In this document: positions 54,870 through 64,000 of the stretch, one piece after another
Numbering within the stretch: position 1 is the first letter of the stretch
Layout of the letters: the number at the start of each line of letters is the position of its first letter
DNA from: Prorocentrum cordatum
Taxonomy: Eukaryota; Sar; Dinophyceae; Prorocentrales; Prorocentraceae
DNA: 64,000 bases
Reading direction: 5' to 3'
Assembly: GCA_963575745.1 (NCBI GenBank)
Contig: CAUYUJ010014593.1
Location: forward strand, 1,026,642-1,090,641
The notes under the pieces: generated by a model
What the model saw: the letters and a program-made list of their open reading frames with translations, nothing else
The model's database searches: none
What the model was told of the DNA's origin: nothing
Made by a program: the position numbers and the translations under genes

Positions 54870-55208
54870 ATGGCTGCCTGGGGTCCTCGCTGCGCCACGT
54901 GCGGCGCCCTCGGCCCCGCAGCCAACATGGACGTGATTAAAAACGAAAGTTCTGAAGCGGCCAAACCGCTGCACTGTGCAACTTGCAATGTAAAGGCGGT
55001 CTGCCGCTGCGGAAAGTCAGGAGAGAAAGGAGGAGAAGCAAGCTGGTTTGTGATTTTTCTTAGAATTTGCAAATTTTTCATTTCCATTATTTGTTTCACT
55101 ATTTTTCACTATTTTTCATTTTTTTATAATTTTCACTATTTAACACTATTGTTTTCATTATGTTTTCACTATAGTTTACTATTTTTCTTATTTTTTAGTA
55201 CATGTTGA
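54870..55208 (+). CDS. Small Cys-rich, zinc-binding-like protein or exon
   Basis: It starts at an ATG (AAATGG context). The first 55 residues contain RCATCGA, then LHCATCNVKAVCRCGKSG: C-x2-C, a 26-residue gap, then C-x2-C-x5-C-x-C. This is compatible with a zinc-binding ribbon. The rest (from about 55,045) is AT-rich Phe/Leu text and is more likely intron or non-coding, so the true product may be spliced. Position near the right end of the 4.57-kb insertion recalls transposases that end in a Cys-rich ribbon, but no catalytic domain was recognised, so this is only a suggestion. Confidence 0.4.
   Translation: MAAWGPRCATCGALGPAANMDVIKNESSEAAKPLHCATCNVKAVCRCGKSGEKGGEASWFVIFLRICKFFISIICFTIFHYFSFFYNFHYLTLLFSLCFHYSLLFFLFFSTC
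55060..55200 (+). repeat. AT-rich CACTATTTTT subterminal block, right
   Basis: TTTTCACTATTTTTCA words as at the left end. The palindrome ATAGGATCCTATAG lies at about 55,217-55,230, and related ATAGGATCTATAG text near the left end at 50,860. Confidence 0.8.
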
Positions 55209-55276
55209 TAGGATGATAGGATCCTATAGTGCACAATAAATATATTTAGTGTTTTATAGTATCCGCACCCATCAAA

Positions 55277-55725
55277 GCCGGCGCCAGAAAATCGAGTTCC
55301 GAGGCGGCGCCGACAAAAAGGCCATTCTAATACACATTTTTCTTTTGAAAATGCTGAATTTCTGCTTCCGGCGCCCGGGGGCCTCCCGGGCCGATTCCGA
55401 CGCCTGGGCCGGCGCCCGAGCCGGCGCCCGGGCCGGACGCCCGAGCCCGCGCCCGGGCCAGCGCCCGGGCCGGGTCCGGAGCCGGTTCCGGCCGGCGCCG
55501 GAAAATCGAGTTCCGAGGCGGCGCCGAAAAAAGGCCATTCCAATACACATTTTTCCTGCGAAAATGTTGAATTCCTGCTTCTGGCGCCCGGGAAGCTTCC
55601 CAGGCCGATTCCGACGTGCTCCCGCTCGTTTCGAATCGTGCCCCCGCTGCAGCGCTGGCCTCACTTCCGCGCTTCCGCTTGTTTCGACTCGCGCTCCCGC
55701 CGCAGCGCTGGCGTCATTTCCCGCG
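55277..55725 (+). repeat. GC-rich satellite G, right block
   Basis: Two further units with GAAAATCGAGTTCCGAGGCG and GCCCGGGCCGG words, then two GTGC/GCGCTCCCGC(T/C)GCAGCGCTGGC copies that also occur at the left block start (50,392). Confidence 0.9.
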
Positions 55726-56225
55726 CAACGCCACGGCACGCAATGCAATGCTAGGTTGATACTACGCTTCGCGGTGCTCTTCTACGCCATGCCACGCCGT
55801 GCTCTACAATGCATCGCGTACCCTTTGGGGGTCATTGCCCTGCTCGACATCCGACTGTGCGAGTAGAGAGGGGATCTGCGCCATGGTAACGGATGGGAGG
55901 GATGGGTAGTATGTCAGATGTGACGCGCGCGCACCTAGCTTGTCCTCCCCCCCCCCCCCCCGTGCCGACGCCATTCGATACTGGGTATCGGGAAAAGCCC
56001 ATGGGACGCACGGGGCGCCACTAAGAGGTCCTTGATCTCGGGGAGCACCCCTGGGTAGCCCCTTATCCAGTGACTGGCCGGGCGACAGTGGTTTAGGACC
56101 TTTTGCCCCCACACTCAGGGCAGGCACGGCCTTCCTCAAGGGAGGCAGGGCCGCACGGGCCCGGATGCCCATCCGCGTCACCGTCATGGGCACCCGCCTC
56201 TAGTGACTGAGGCAAGGGCGGCCGT
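55726..56225. other. No recognised gene
   Basis: A poly-C run lies at 55,946-55,961. Short frames on both strands have no domain. Confidence 0.35.
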
Positions 56226-57255
56226 GCCAGCGATCGTGCATCCGCAGATTCTGCGCGTTTGCCTTCGTCGCGAGGCAGTCGCCTGAAGGACACAGCCCGG
56301 CGGCAAGGCTGGCGGTCCTGCAGACCTCCCTGGTTCTCGCACCCCGCCTGGCGGTAACGACAGTTTGCGTACATCGCTGAGTCTGCACTTTGCCCACGTC
56401 GCGAGGCAGATGCCTCAAGGACCGACGGCAAGGCCAGCCGTCCTGCACACTCTCGCGTCGAACCTTTACCAAGGCTCATCCTATTGGAGACGCTGGCTTG
56501 CGGCAGTGCATGCCATCGTGCGTCCGCAGATTATGCATACCAGCCCCGTCGCGAGGCTGTTGCCTCAAGGACAGCCTGGCGGCAAGGCCGGCGGTCCTGC
56601 ACACTCAATTCTGCTTTGTCTTCGCACCACGTTCCCTGTGGGCGTTGCCTGGAGGTCACGCCAGTCTGCGTGCATCTGCTGAGTCTGCACACCTGACTCC
56701 GCCGCGAGGCAAACGCCTCAAGGACGCTGCCTGGCGGCAAGGCAAGCGGTCCTGCACCCTCCCACGTCGGACCGTTACCAAGGTTCGTCCTCTTTGAGAC
56801 GTTGGCTGGCGGCAGTGCGAGCCATCGTGCGTGCGCACATCATGCACATCAACCCCGTCGCGAGGCTGTCGCCTCAAGGACACAGCCTGGCGGCAAGGCC
56901 GGCGGTCCTGCACGCTCACTTTTGCTTGGTCTTCGCACCACGTTCCCTGTGGGCACTGCCTGGCGGTCACGCCAGTTTGCGTGCATCTGCTGAGTCTTCA
57001 CGCCTGCCCCCGTCGCGAGGCAGACACCTCAAGGACGTTGCCCGGCGGCAAGGCCAGCGGTCTTGCACCCTTCCACGTCGGACCGTTACCAAGGTTCGTT
57101 TTTTTTGAGACGTTGGTTGGCGGCACTGCGAGCCATCGTGCGCGCACAGACTATGCACGCAAACCTCCGTCACGAGGCTGTTGCCTCAAAGACGCTGCCC
57201 GGCGGCAAGGCCGGCAGTCCTGCGCACTTGATTCGTCGGAGGATTTAACCTCCTG
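56226..57255 (+). repeat. 311-bp tandem repeat, about 3.3 units
   Basis: TTCGCACCACGTTCCCTGTG occurs at 56,621 and 56,932, a 311-bp spacing. Each unit holds two inner segments with CTCAAGGAC(A/G)C(A/T)GCC(T/C)GGCGGCAAGG and GCGGTCCTGCAC, plus GTTACCAAGGTTCGT and GCCATCGTGCG. The minus-strand and plus-strand frames are repeat artefacts. Confidence 0.85.
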
Positions 57256-57475
57256 GGTATTTACGAGGCCAGCGCTTATTGGATACCGAGTGGCGGAATT
57301 GCCAAGGACCTTTCCTTCATTCGCTCCGTGGGAAGTTCTGTCAACCGAGGGCCCTGGATGAAGTTCCCCCCCTTTCCTTTGAGTGTGGGCCGAAGCGTGT
57401 CGTTGGGGCGGCGTTTTGCCTAGTGTGTCGCCGGGGCGGCGTGCCAAGCGTGTCGCTGGGGCGGCGCATTCTTTT
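57256..57475. other. Spacer between related repeat arrays
   Basis: Three GTGTCG(C/T)(T/C)GGGGCGGCG words occur at 57,398-57,462. Otherwise nothing is recognised. Confidence 0.4.
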
Positions 57476-57965
57476 GGGAGAATTTGATTATTATCAGGGC
57501 ACCAGGTTTTCGGGGACACAACTCGGCGGCAACGGCGGTCTTGCGCAACGACCCCACCTACGTGGCAAGCGCTTTCTGGGCACAGCCTGGCGGAAGCGCC
57601 GGTTTTCGTTCACTTTCGACAAGTCAAAGGTTCTGGCCTCCCGGACACAGCCCGGCGGCAATGCCGGCGGTCCCGCACATTTGCCACACCCAGAAGGCAT
57701 GGGTCTTTGGACACACCTTGTTGTCTTCATTCGGTTCGTCGGAGATTTGAACCTCTGGGACATAGCCTTGTGGCAATGCCGGCGGTCCTGCACACTTCCC
57801 CCATTCATGAGGCATGCTTTTGTCGGGCACAGCCTGCTGTGTCATTCGATTAATCGGAGGTTTTAACTTCTGCGACATAGCCGAGCGGCAATGTCGGCGG
57901 TCCTGCACACTTGCCCCACCTACTAGACAAACGCTTACGGGCACAGACTGGCGGTAATGCCAAAG
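57476..57965 (+). repeat. ~100-bp repeat related to the 311-bp family
   Basis: Five units share GG(G/A)ACA(C/T)AGCC(T/C)GGCGGCAA(T/C)GCCGGCGGTCC(T/C)GCACA split by CTTGCC(C)CACCC(A)... The GGCGGCAAGGC...GGTCCTGCAC core is that of the 311-bp array. Confidence 0.7.
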
Positions 57966-59290
57966 GTCTTGTCTTAAAGACATCAGCACTACACTGCAAT
58001 CGTCTCCCCCTTCCTTACAGTTTACACCCCAGAGTAGGAACGCCCTATTTGCTCATTCAAGCGACCACAAATCGTCAGCACTGGAACTTGCAACTATCCA
58101 GATTTTAGGCGTACCGTCCCATTCACTATTCCCCCACGCCACGCAAGGCGCTGCAAATGTCACGGGGACGATGCGGCGCAGCAGGCGTTAAAAATGTTAG
58201 AGCAGCTTGCGCCCAAACCGGCGTTAAAATTGTTGAAGCAGTTTTGGCTGAAGGAATCGCGCGCATGGGGTGCGCGTGCCGTGCGATGCAGCACAGCATA
58301 TTACATTGGACACCTAAGTCTGACACGCGTTTTCCCTCGATCCAACGAAAAATTGTTGGGCTCTGGGGAGGAGGTCCAGTACTTCCTTTCACCCCTAGGG
58401 TGGCCTGCTGTGGCGCAGGTCCACCTGTTAACCCTGGAGTGGAGATGGCTGCAGGCCATATCACATGGGGTTAAGGTGCCCCTTAAGCCAAATCACTCAA
58501 GTCCTCCCCCCCTCCTCCCTCCTCTCCCTCCTCCCCATCATCTTCCTCCTCGTGTCACTGGCTCCTTCCCTCGCCTCCTTTACCGCTCCTCCCACCTTCT
58601 CTTAAGGAGGTCGGATGTTGGTAAATACCAGGGTTGCCCCGATCCCCGTCAGCGTTTGTTGGTTGGGAAGTTGTTGGGCAACGTCGTCATAATATGTTCT
58701 GTCAAAATATAGTCCTGCATTCCCAACAACTTGAAACTATATGCGTGATTCAGGAATAAGTGCATGATGGGATGCTGCTGGCACAAGTTCTGATGTGGTC
58801 TTACTCAGCTGGATGGAACACATGATTCAACAGTTCGTTGGACAAGCTTCTTATTTCGACATTCTGGTTACCCAAACGGTCCAACATTCATCCAACGGGA
58901 TCCAGCAGGGCATGCGCCAACTGGGCACCAGCAACGAAACAGGGCTTCGCCGATGGTTTCCGGCTCATGTCCCCCATGGCACCCGCATCCAGGTCGGTCG
59001 ACGTTCCCTGAGATCAGATTGGGCAGCGTGTCGCAGATTATTGCAATTTGAATGGGAAGGGGAGGATGTGAGGAAGATGGGGTGGGCCAAAGCTGCAAAT
59101 CTTTCACAGCGGCGGTGGGGCCGTCCGTCGGTCACCGAGAGAAGGAGGGAGGAGGGGAGCAGGCGTATGGGAATCCCCGCGACCGCGTCCTCGGCCCCTC
59201 CCTCGACGTCCTCCTCGGGGAGTCGCCTTGAGCTCCTGACCACGGGCGCGAAGCACATGTGGCAGGCGAGGGATGGAGGTTCTTGCAACT
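57966..59290 (+). other. Possible coding fragments, unassigned
   Basis: Two plus-strand frames look less repetitive: 58,194-58,500 (VRCSTAYYIGHLSLTRVF) and 58,795-59,292 (MIQQFVGQASYFDILVTQTVQ). I do not recognise either. A C/T-rich tract (58,500-58,560) separates them. They could be exons of one gene or chance. Confidence 0.3.
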
Positions 59291-59765
59291 GAAGGTCGGG
59301 CCTCGGGAGGAGGGGGAGGATGAGGAGGAAGATTCGTAGGATGAGGCACTGAAGAAGGGGGGGGGAATGAGAAGGAGGAGGGGGAGGAGGGGGGATGAAG
59401 GGGAGTAGGACGAGGAGGGGGAGAAAGTTCAGAGGAGCATGGAGAGGAGGCTCGGTGTAGGACGGGATGAGGACAGGGAGGAGGGATGCTGAGGACGCTC
59501 GGAGGACGAAGAGAAAGAGGAGGATGAGGAGAGGGATGCATTGTCGGGAGGACCTGAGGAGGAGGAAGATCGGATCGGATCGGAAGTCCGCGCAGGGGCT
59601 CCAAAGGGGGCCACAGCCAGGGACGTGCAATCGCATTCGAATGACAGCAAGCCAAGGAGGAGGAGGAGGAGGAGGAGGAGGAGGAGGAGGAGGAGAAGGA
59701 GGAGGAGGAGGAGGAGAACGAGGAAAACGAGGAAGCTCGGAGGAGAATGAGGGGGGAGGATGACT
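59291..59765 (+). repeat. GGA/GAG-rich tract
   Basis: Imperfect GGAGGA sequence throughout, near-perfect at 59,656-59,720. Gly/Arg runs and their complementary Pro/Ser runs are artefacts. Confidence 0.85.
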
Positions 59766-59939
59766 TAATCCGTTGGCACCCTGGCTGAGCTTTCGGCGGG
59801 CTTTGCTAGGCGCCGGTTGAGAAACACGACCCGCGGTTCGGGCCCCAGTAATATGATGTCTACGATTTCTACGAGATTTTTGCGGCGGCCGACGACCACC
59901 AGGATAATTCCACGGGTTTGTCGAGAGCGTCGAAGCGCT

Positions 59940-60115
59940 CGAAGCTTCTTGGTTGAGACGATTGGTTGAGAGTTCGGGGGCGTGATCTCAACCCGCTCTC
60001 AACTGGGCCTCAGCCGTGAATTTCTCAAATTGGTCTCGACCTAGTTTCAACCGGGCTTCAACCTGGTCTCAACTGGACCTCAACCCTCAACAGCCGTGGC
60101 TTCAATTGGGCCACT
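59940..60115 (+). repeat. TCTCAAC(C/T)(T/G)GG(G/T)C short tandem repeat
   Basis: About ten copies of a 12-15-base phrase (TCTCAACTGGGCCTCAACC and variants). Confidence 0.65.
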
Positions 60116-60965
60116 CGACCAGGCCTTAGCATCATCCGTGTTCTTCCACGAGAGACCCCCAGCCCTCCTTGGATTGCTCGCGTCGCGTTCCATGGCCGCT
60201 TGCCTTGCGCCTAGCTGCGTCGGCTAGCAATGCCTGTCCCTCCGGCTGCGACTGTTTAGATTGCCATTGGGATGTTTCCACGTTTGCCCACGGGGCTTGA
60301 AAATGAAAGGAAGCTGCCCCTATGTATTGGGAAGGCCCTGTGGCTGGTGCCGCCGACCCTGAAGGGGGACGATGACGACGGCGGCGGCGGCAGCGGCGAC
60401 GACGACGCTGACGCTCTGGAGCCCGTCTTGGGGTTATCTTGGAGGCCTATGGTGCCCCATACCCTACTTCTCCATCCTCGGGGCCCTTGCACGTACTTGC
60501 CCCCCCCCCCCCGCAAGGCGGCACGCGCGATGTTCATCGCAAGGGATGCGTACCTCCTCTGTCGTGTGAGTGAGTCGAACGGCCATGCGTAACAAATGGG
60601 AGGCAACCTGGTATCACGCGGTTTCCTCGTCTGTCTCTGCCCGCGCGCTTGGAAGGTGGAAACATCAAGGCACGCCACGGCACTCAAGTGTCTCGTGTCT
60701 GCGCAGACCAGCGTCGGCATGTGTTTTGTCCTCGATATCACGTTGTTCCCTCATCTCCTCTCATGCCATTCGCCTCGTCGCACTGACCATCAGTGCCGAG
60801 TGGAGATGCAAAGATGCGTACCCCAGCCTTTTGGCAATGCACAGTAATACTCTGGCGTTCGTTCGTCTTGCAGCGCGCGTGGCTTGGCAACCCAGCCACG
60901 CGAGTGTTGGAATGCGCGCCTCGGCAATTAGGCAACCCAATGAGTGCGATCACCTCAAGCGTATA
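60116..60965. other. No recognised gene
   Basis: A GACGACGGCGGCGG tract lies near 60,370-60,405 and a poly-C run at 60,500-60,512. Frames on both strands lack domains. Confidence 0.35.
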
Positions 60966-61025
60966 CATACATCATACATCTATATATATAAATATATATA
61001 CATATATATGTGTGTGTCTGCGTAA
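60966..61025. repeat. TATACATA/TGTGTG microsatellite
   Basis: Similar in unit to the tract at 1,440-1,490. Confidence 0.85.
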
Positions 61026-61029
61026 TATG

Positions 61030-62884
61030 ATATTATCCCCCTCCCTCGCGCGCCGCGGTCGTCGCAGCATCTCGGCCCAACTTCCTTCTCGGCCCCCGCT
61101 CGGCGGGCGCATTCTGCAGGCGCTTGCTCAGGCGGCCACAGGGGGTTGGCGAGCTCCTACTCCGAGGTCGTCGAACCGCGTTCTGCGAGCGGTTTGTGGA
61201 CTGACCTCTTCTCTCGCTCGCGGATCTCGGCACCTTCTCCTCGGGGGCGCCGTGGTCCGCACAGGCCGACCCGAGCGGCGGTGGGCAGTGCCCTCTCGCC
61301 GCTCGGGGTTCAGCCTGCCCCACCGTTTGCCTGAGCAACGGGGTCACACCTCTGCTGCTCTCTTCGGTTGTGGCCGTTCCTGGTGCCGCGGCCGCCTGCA
61401 GCCTCCGCGGACACTGCTGCGTCGGGGCCGCTGCGCCCCGCGGGCGGGGGCAGGCGGTCTACCCCCGCGCGCGGGCTGCGAGCGGAGGCTGTGGAAGGGA
61501 ACTGTCGCGGCGCGCAGCGCGCAGCTGGCTTGCGGCCCAGGACCGCGGGCTGAGGACCGCGCGCGGGCCTTGTCCCAGGGTTCGCCCTCGGCCGCGCCCA
61601 GAGGCCAGCCCTCCCAGGTGGCCCTCCGGCCACGCTCCGCGTGCTGCTGGCGACGGCAGCCGCATTTGCAGCAGACGGGGAACTGGCCATCCCCGAGGGT
61701 CCTGCGCGGTCCGACCTCGCCCCGTGGACTGCTCCATCGGCCACGCGGCACGACCGTTGGCGCCTGGACGAGGGCGAGGCAGGTGGCGCCGCGATCCCCC
61801 TGGCCTCTCGGCCTGGGGGTGTCCTGCGGGTTCCTGCCGCTCCGCCGACGGCCTCAGTTTGGCAGAGGCGGAGGGGCTCACGGGGCTCGCTGGTCCATTT
61901 CGAGTGGTCAGTTTGCCGTTGTTCGGCGCGGCGTCCCGCCTGCTGGAGGTGTGGGTCTGCATCTCGAGGCTTCCTATTTTCTTGGCATCGCTCGGACGTG
62001 TGCGGTTTTCCTTCGGCGAGGACCATCGAGGAGCATCCTTGATCATTTGGCGAAAAAACCACGCACGAAACCGACAAAAAAACACAGGAAATGAACGTCC
62101 GAGCGATGGCCAGTTTTCTGTCCGAGGAGGACGGCGAAGGGTTGATGCCTTCTGGGTCCGCCCGCGGCCGCGCGCATCGGCCGCGCCCGGTCGGGAATCG
62201 CCACCCGCCGCCGGAGGCTCAACGCGCGGTCGCCCGGGGGCTCCGCCGAAGCCGTGGACTGCCATGGCCCGCCTTCGGGCGGGGGGGGCCATCGCCGCTG
62301 CTCCCGAGGAGGGGACGCCGATGACGCGAGCGGAGTTCCAGCTGGAGGTCCAACGTCCGTTGGCTGCGACTTCGGCCCAGACGGTGGCCCCCCCCCTTGG
62401 GGGCTCGCGCCGACTCCCGCGGCGCCCGCTTCGAGGCGCCACAGTTGTTCGCCGACGAGGCGGCATGAGTGGGCATCCCCCAGGACGAGCTTCAGACGAT
62501 GTTCGTCCAGCCTCCACCGCCGCAGTGGGCCCGCAGCCAGCCGCGCAGCCACGCCTGCTTCGGCGTCGTCGACGGCTCGGGGCAAGGGCAGAGCCTGGGA
62601 GCGCGCAGCTTCTGTTTCTGGTGAGCAATCCATTTGTGGTGGATGTGGGCGCGCCTGAGGCTGACCAAGTTCTCGATGCCCTTCGGCAGACGGTGCCGGT
62701 GAGACAGAACGAGGCGGTGCACCATTCGGTGTTTGTGGGGGTTGGGTGGGCGCAGCGGAGGTTCGCAATCCCATCTGCCTGGAGAAAGTGGTTCGTCCGC
62801 TTCTTCATCTTCCAGGCTGCTCATAACCCCTACATTGCATGCAAATTGGGCTGGTTGCTCTGGAGGTGGAACATTTCTTGGTAG
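61030..62884. other. GC-rich coding-like block, strand undecided
   Basis: The plus strand is open from 61,370 to 62,884, and the minus strand from 62,808 to 61,459, so GC bias alone can explain the openness. The plus-strand end (FVVDVGAPEADQVLDALRQT, RKWFVRFFIFQAAHN, 62,630-62,850) is lower in GC and reads most like protein. An introner-like element interrupts the block at 61,981-62,113, which suggests that if there is a gene it is spliced there. No family recognised. Confidence 0.3.
61981..62113 (+). mobile_element. Introner-like inverted-repeat element, copy 2
   Basis: The same ends (CTTGGCATCGCTCGGACG and CGTCCGAGCGATGGCCAG) and interior (GGAGCATCCTTGATCATTTG, GCGAAAAAACCACGCACGAA) as copy 1 at 46,992. 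Length 133 against 131 bases. The flanks are unrelated to those of copy 1, so this is an independent insertion, not a segmental duplicate. Confidence 0.75.
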
Positions 62885-63044
62885 ATGGGCGCTAGGACAA
62901 TGTGGTCGCGATCGCTGTGCTTACTGAAGACATGCAGTCCTGGATCGGGCGGTGGGCCGCGCAGAACTGCTTCGACAAATTGTTAAAACTCCAGATTGTG
63001 GGGGATCTTTGGGGCTCCACCCCAAGCTACCAAGATGCGGGACA

Positions 63045-63126
63045 GGAAAATGACCACAGCCACTGCTTCTTGTTTGCGCTGCCTTCCAGCCGGCCGAAAA
63101 AGAAGCAGTGGTTGTGGCCATTTCCC
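63045..63126. repeat. Hairpin element, copy 1
   Basis: GGAAAATGACCACAGCCACT (63,045 on, continuing GCTTCT) pairs with AGAAGCAGTGGTTGTGGCCA (63,101 on). The arms are about 26 bases with a roughly 30-base loop. Confidence 0.85.
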
Positions 63127-63142
63127 TGGTGCCAAGCTCAAT

Positions 63143-63222
63143 GAAAATGACCACAACCACTGCTTCGTTTCTGCGGGCTGGAAGGCGGCAGCAGAAGAAA
63201 AGCAGTGGCTGTGGTCGTTTTC
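63143..63222. repeat. Hairpin element, copy 2, inverted
   Basis: GAAAATGACCACAACCACTG (63,143 on) pairs with CAGTGGCTGTGGTCGTTTTC (63,203-63,222). Its loop GGGCTGGAAGGCGGCAGC is the reverse complement of the loop of copy 1 (GCTGCCTTCCAGCC), so the two are mirror copies 16 bases apart. Confidence 0.85.
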
Positions 63223-63545
63223 GCGCCCCGTACAAGAGCGTCCAAAGCATGTTGTCGTGCTCCTCGTGAGTCAGGTGGTGCGGGTGGTCCTGGATGCACT
63301 GCTCCGCTACTCCCAACAGCCCTTTGGGCGGAGGTGGTTTAGAGAGCCCGTTCTGTTCCACCCTCTTCTTCCCTTTCGGGGAGGGGTTTACCCCTCCCGC
63401 ATACCCCCTCCCCCTGGGCCTTGAGGGAGGGGCCGCGGATGGTTGGAGCGTCTGTTTTGGCGTAAGATGGCGGCATGACAGCCCAACAGAGCACAAGATG
63501 ACCTCCAAGATCGCTCAAGATAGCCCTCGAGGACTCAAGGTAGCT
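63223..63545. other. No recognised gene
   Basis: Short frames only. CCCCTCCC words lie near 63,390-63,425. Confidence 0.35.
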
Positions 63546-63547
63546 CC

Positions 63548-63800
63548 TAACAAGCCTACATGAGGCTCCAAGGCCGCAAGAGTGCCCAAGAGCGTCCCAA
63601 GAGGGCCCCAAGAGGCGACTTTTCGGGTTCCAGAGAAAGGGCATAATTGACGCTGCGCTCCTTTTTGAGCCGTGCTCTCCAAGATAGTCCCAATAGACCC
63701 CCCAGACCCCCCAAAGAGCCCCAAGAGGGCCCTAAGACCCCCCAAAAAGAGCCCGAAGGATGCCCCAAGAGGCATCACGAGGACCCCAAAAGGGTCCTGA
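63548..63800 (-). repeat. CTTGGGGCC-type minisatellite on the minus strand, copy 6
   Basis: AAGAGG(G)CCCCAAGAGG words are the reverse complement of the family seen at 4.06, 27.2, 41.5, 42.9 and 44.3 kb. Confidence 0.8.
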
Positions 63801-63854
63801 GACCTGCAACGTAGTCCCCAGGAGCGACACACCCAGAGACGCATTCATGGTTGA

Positions 63855-63945
63855 CTTTGTCGTCGTCGGTTGTCGCCGTCGTCGTCGTCGGGTGCATCAT
63901 CGTTATCCTTGTCATCGCCGTCGTCGTCCTCGTCGTCGCTATCCC
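63855..63945. repeat. GTCGTC triplet microsatellite
   Basis: Imperfect (GTC)n with TATCC interruptions, the complement of the GAC tract type at 27.1 kb. Confidence 0.9.
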
Positions 63946-64000
63946 CATATCTCCGCACACCGCCTTCCGTTCCTCCTGTTCCGCCTCGTTTTCCCACTGC

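Larger units (their letters stand above)
50707..55276 (+). mobile_element. 4,570-bp TIR-flanked insertion carrying novel reading frames
   Basis: The left end TTTTGATGGGTG and the right end CACCCATCAAA are inverted repeats of 11-12 bases. They are flanked by GCC at 50,704-50,706 and 55,277-55,279. Removing the segment and one GCC restores GGTTCCGGCCGGCGCC, the unbroken satellite sequence seen at about 50,483 and 55,483. This is direct evidence of an insertion with a 3-bp target duplication. Inside are AT-rich CACTATTTTT blocks near both ends, a large coding frame, C/T microsatellites, a GTTGTTT palindrome and a Cys-rich frame. No transposase signature was recognised. A 3-bp duplication is known for some DNA-transposon superfamilies, but the family here is unassigned. 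Confidence 0.75.

Overview
The window looks like nuclear DNA of a dinoflagellate. The evidence is indirect. It has GC-rich, repeat-saturated sequence and very sparse genes. It holds a decayed APE-RT-RNase H LINE and a decayed Ty1/copia-type element, both with the protein signatures I associate with dinoflagellate retroelements. One gene appears to carry a 20 kb intron, and a second intron ends exactly at a small inverted-repeat element, as introner elements do. A Prorocentrum- or Symbiodiniaceae-like genome would fit, but the species cannot be proved from the window.

Layout. 0-7.5 kb is almost wholly satellite DNA: 55-, 62-, 77-, 99-, 100- and 180-bp tandem families, pentanucleotide arrays and microsatellites. 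7.5-15.06 kb is a minus-strand block: a LINE (ORF1 with zinc ribbon and coiled coil, then endonuclease, RT, CCHC linker, RNase H and a Cys/His tail), broken by frameshifts and two in-frame stops, followed by a decayed Ala-rich coding-like block. 15.1-17.0 kb is microsatellite and a dispersed ~110-bp repeat.

17.0-48.66 kb holds the main gene on the plus strand. A mucin-like Ser/Thr ectodomain of about 30 copies of a 56-residue (168-bp) repeat is followed by a REJ-like ectodomain and GAIN-like segment (to 25,378). A GPS motif and first membrane helix lie at 45,841-46,261. A membrane-helix bundle and cytoplasmic tail lie at 47,123-48,664. The three blocks join in frame at GT...AG sites. I infer one adhesion-GPCR/polycystin-1-like receptor. 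Its 20.5-kb intron contains a wrecked copia element (about 28.4-40.9 kb) with a 1,053-bp internal tandem duplication, and many TTGGGGCC-type minisatellites.

48.7-64 kb is mostly repeats again. Its highlight is a 4,570-bp segment (50,707-55,276) with 11-12-bp terminal inverted repeats, inserted in a GC-rich satellite with a 3-bp (GCC) target duplication. Removing it restores the satellite unit. It carries a protein of at least 612 residues with an unrecognised C-terminal domain and a small Cys-rich zinc-binding-like reading frame. I know of no described element with this content. Further right are 311-bp repeats, a second copy of the introner-like element (61,981-62,113) and a pair of mirrored hairpins (63,045-63,222). 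No tRNA, rRNA or CRISPR feature was seen.
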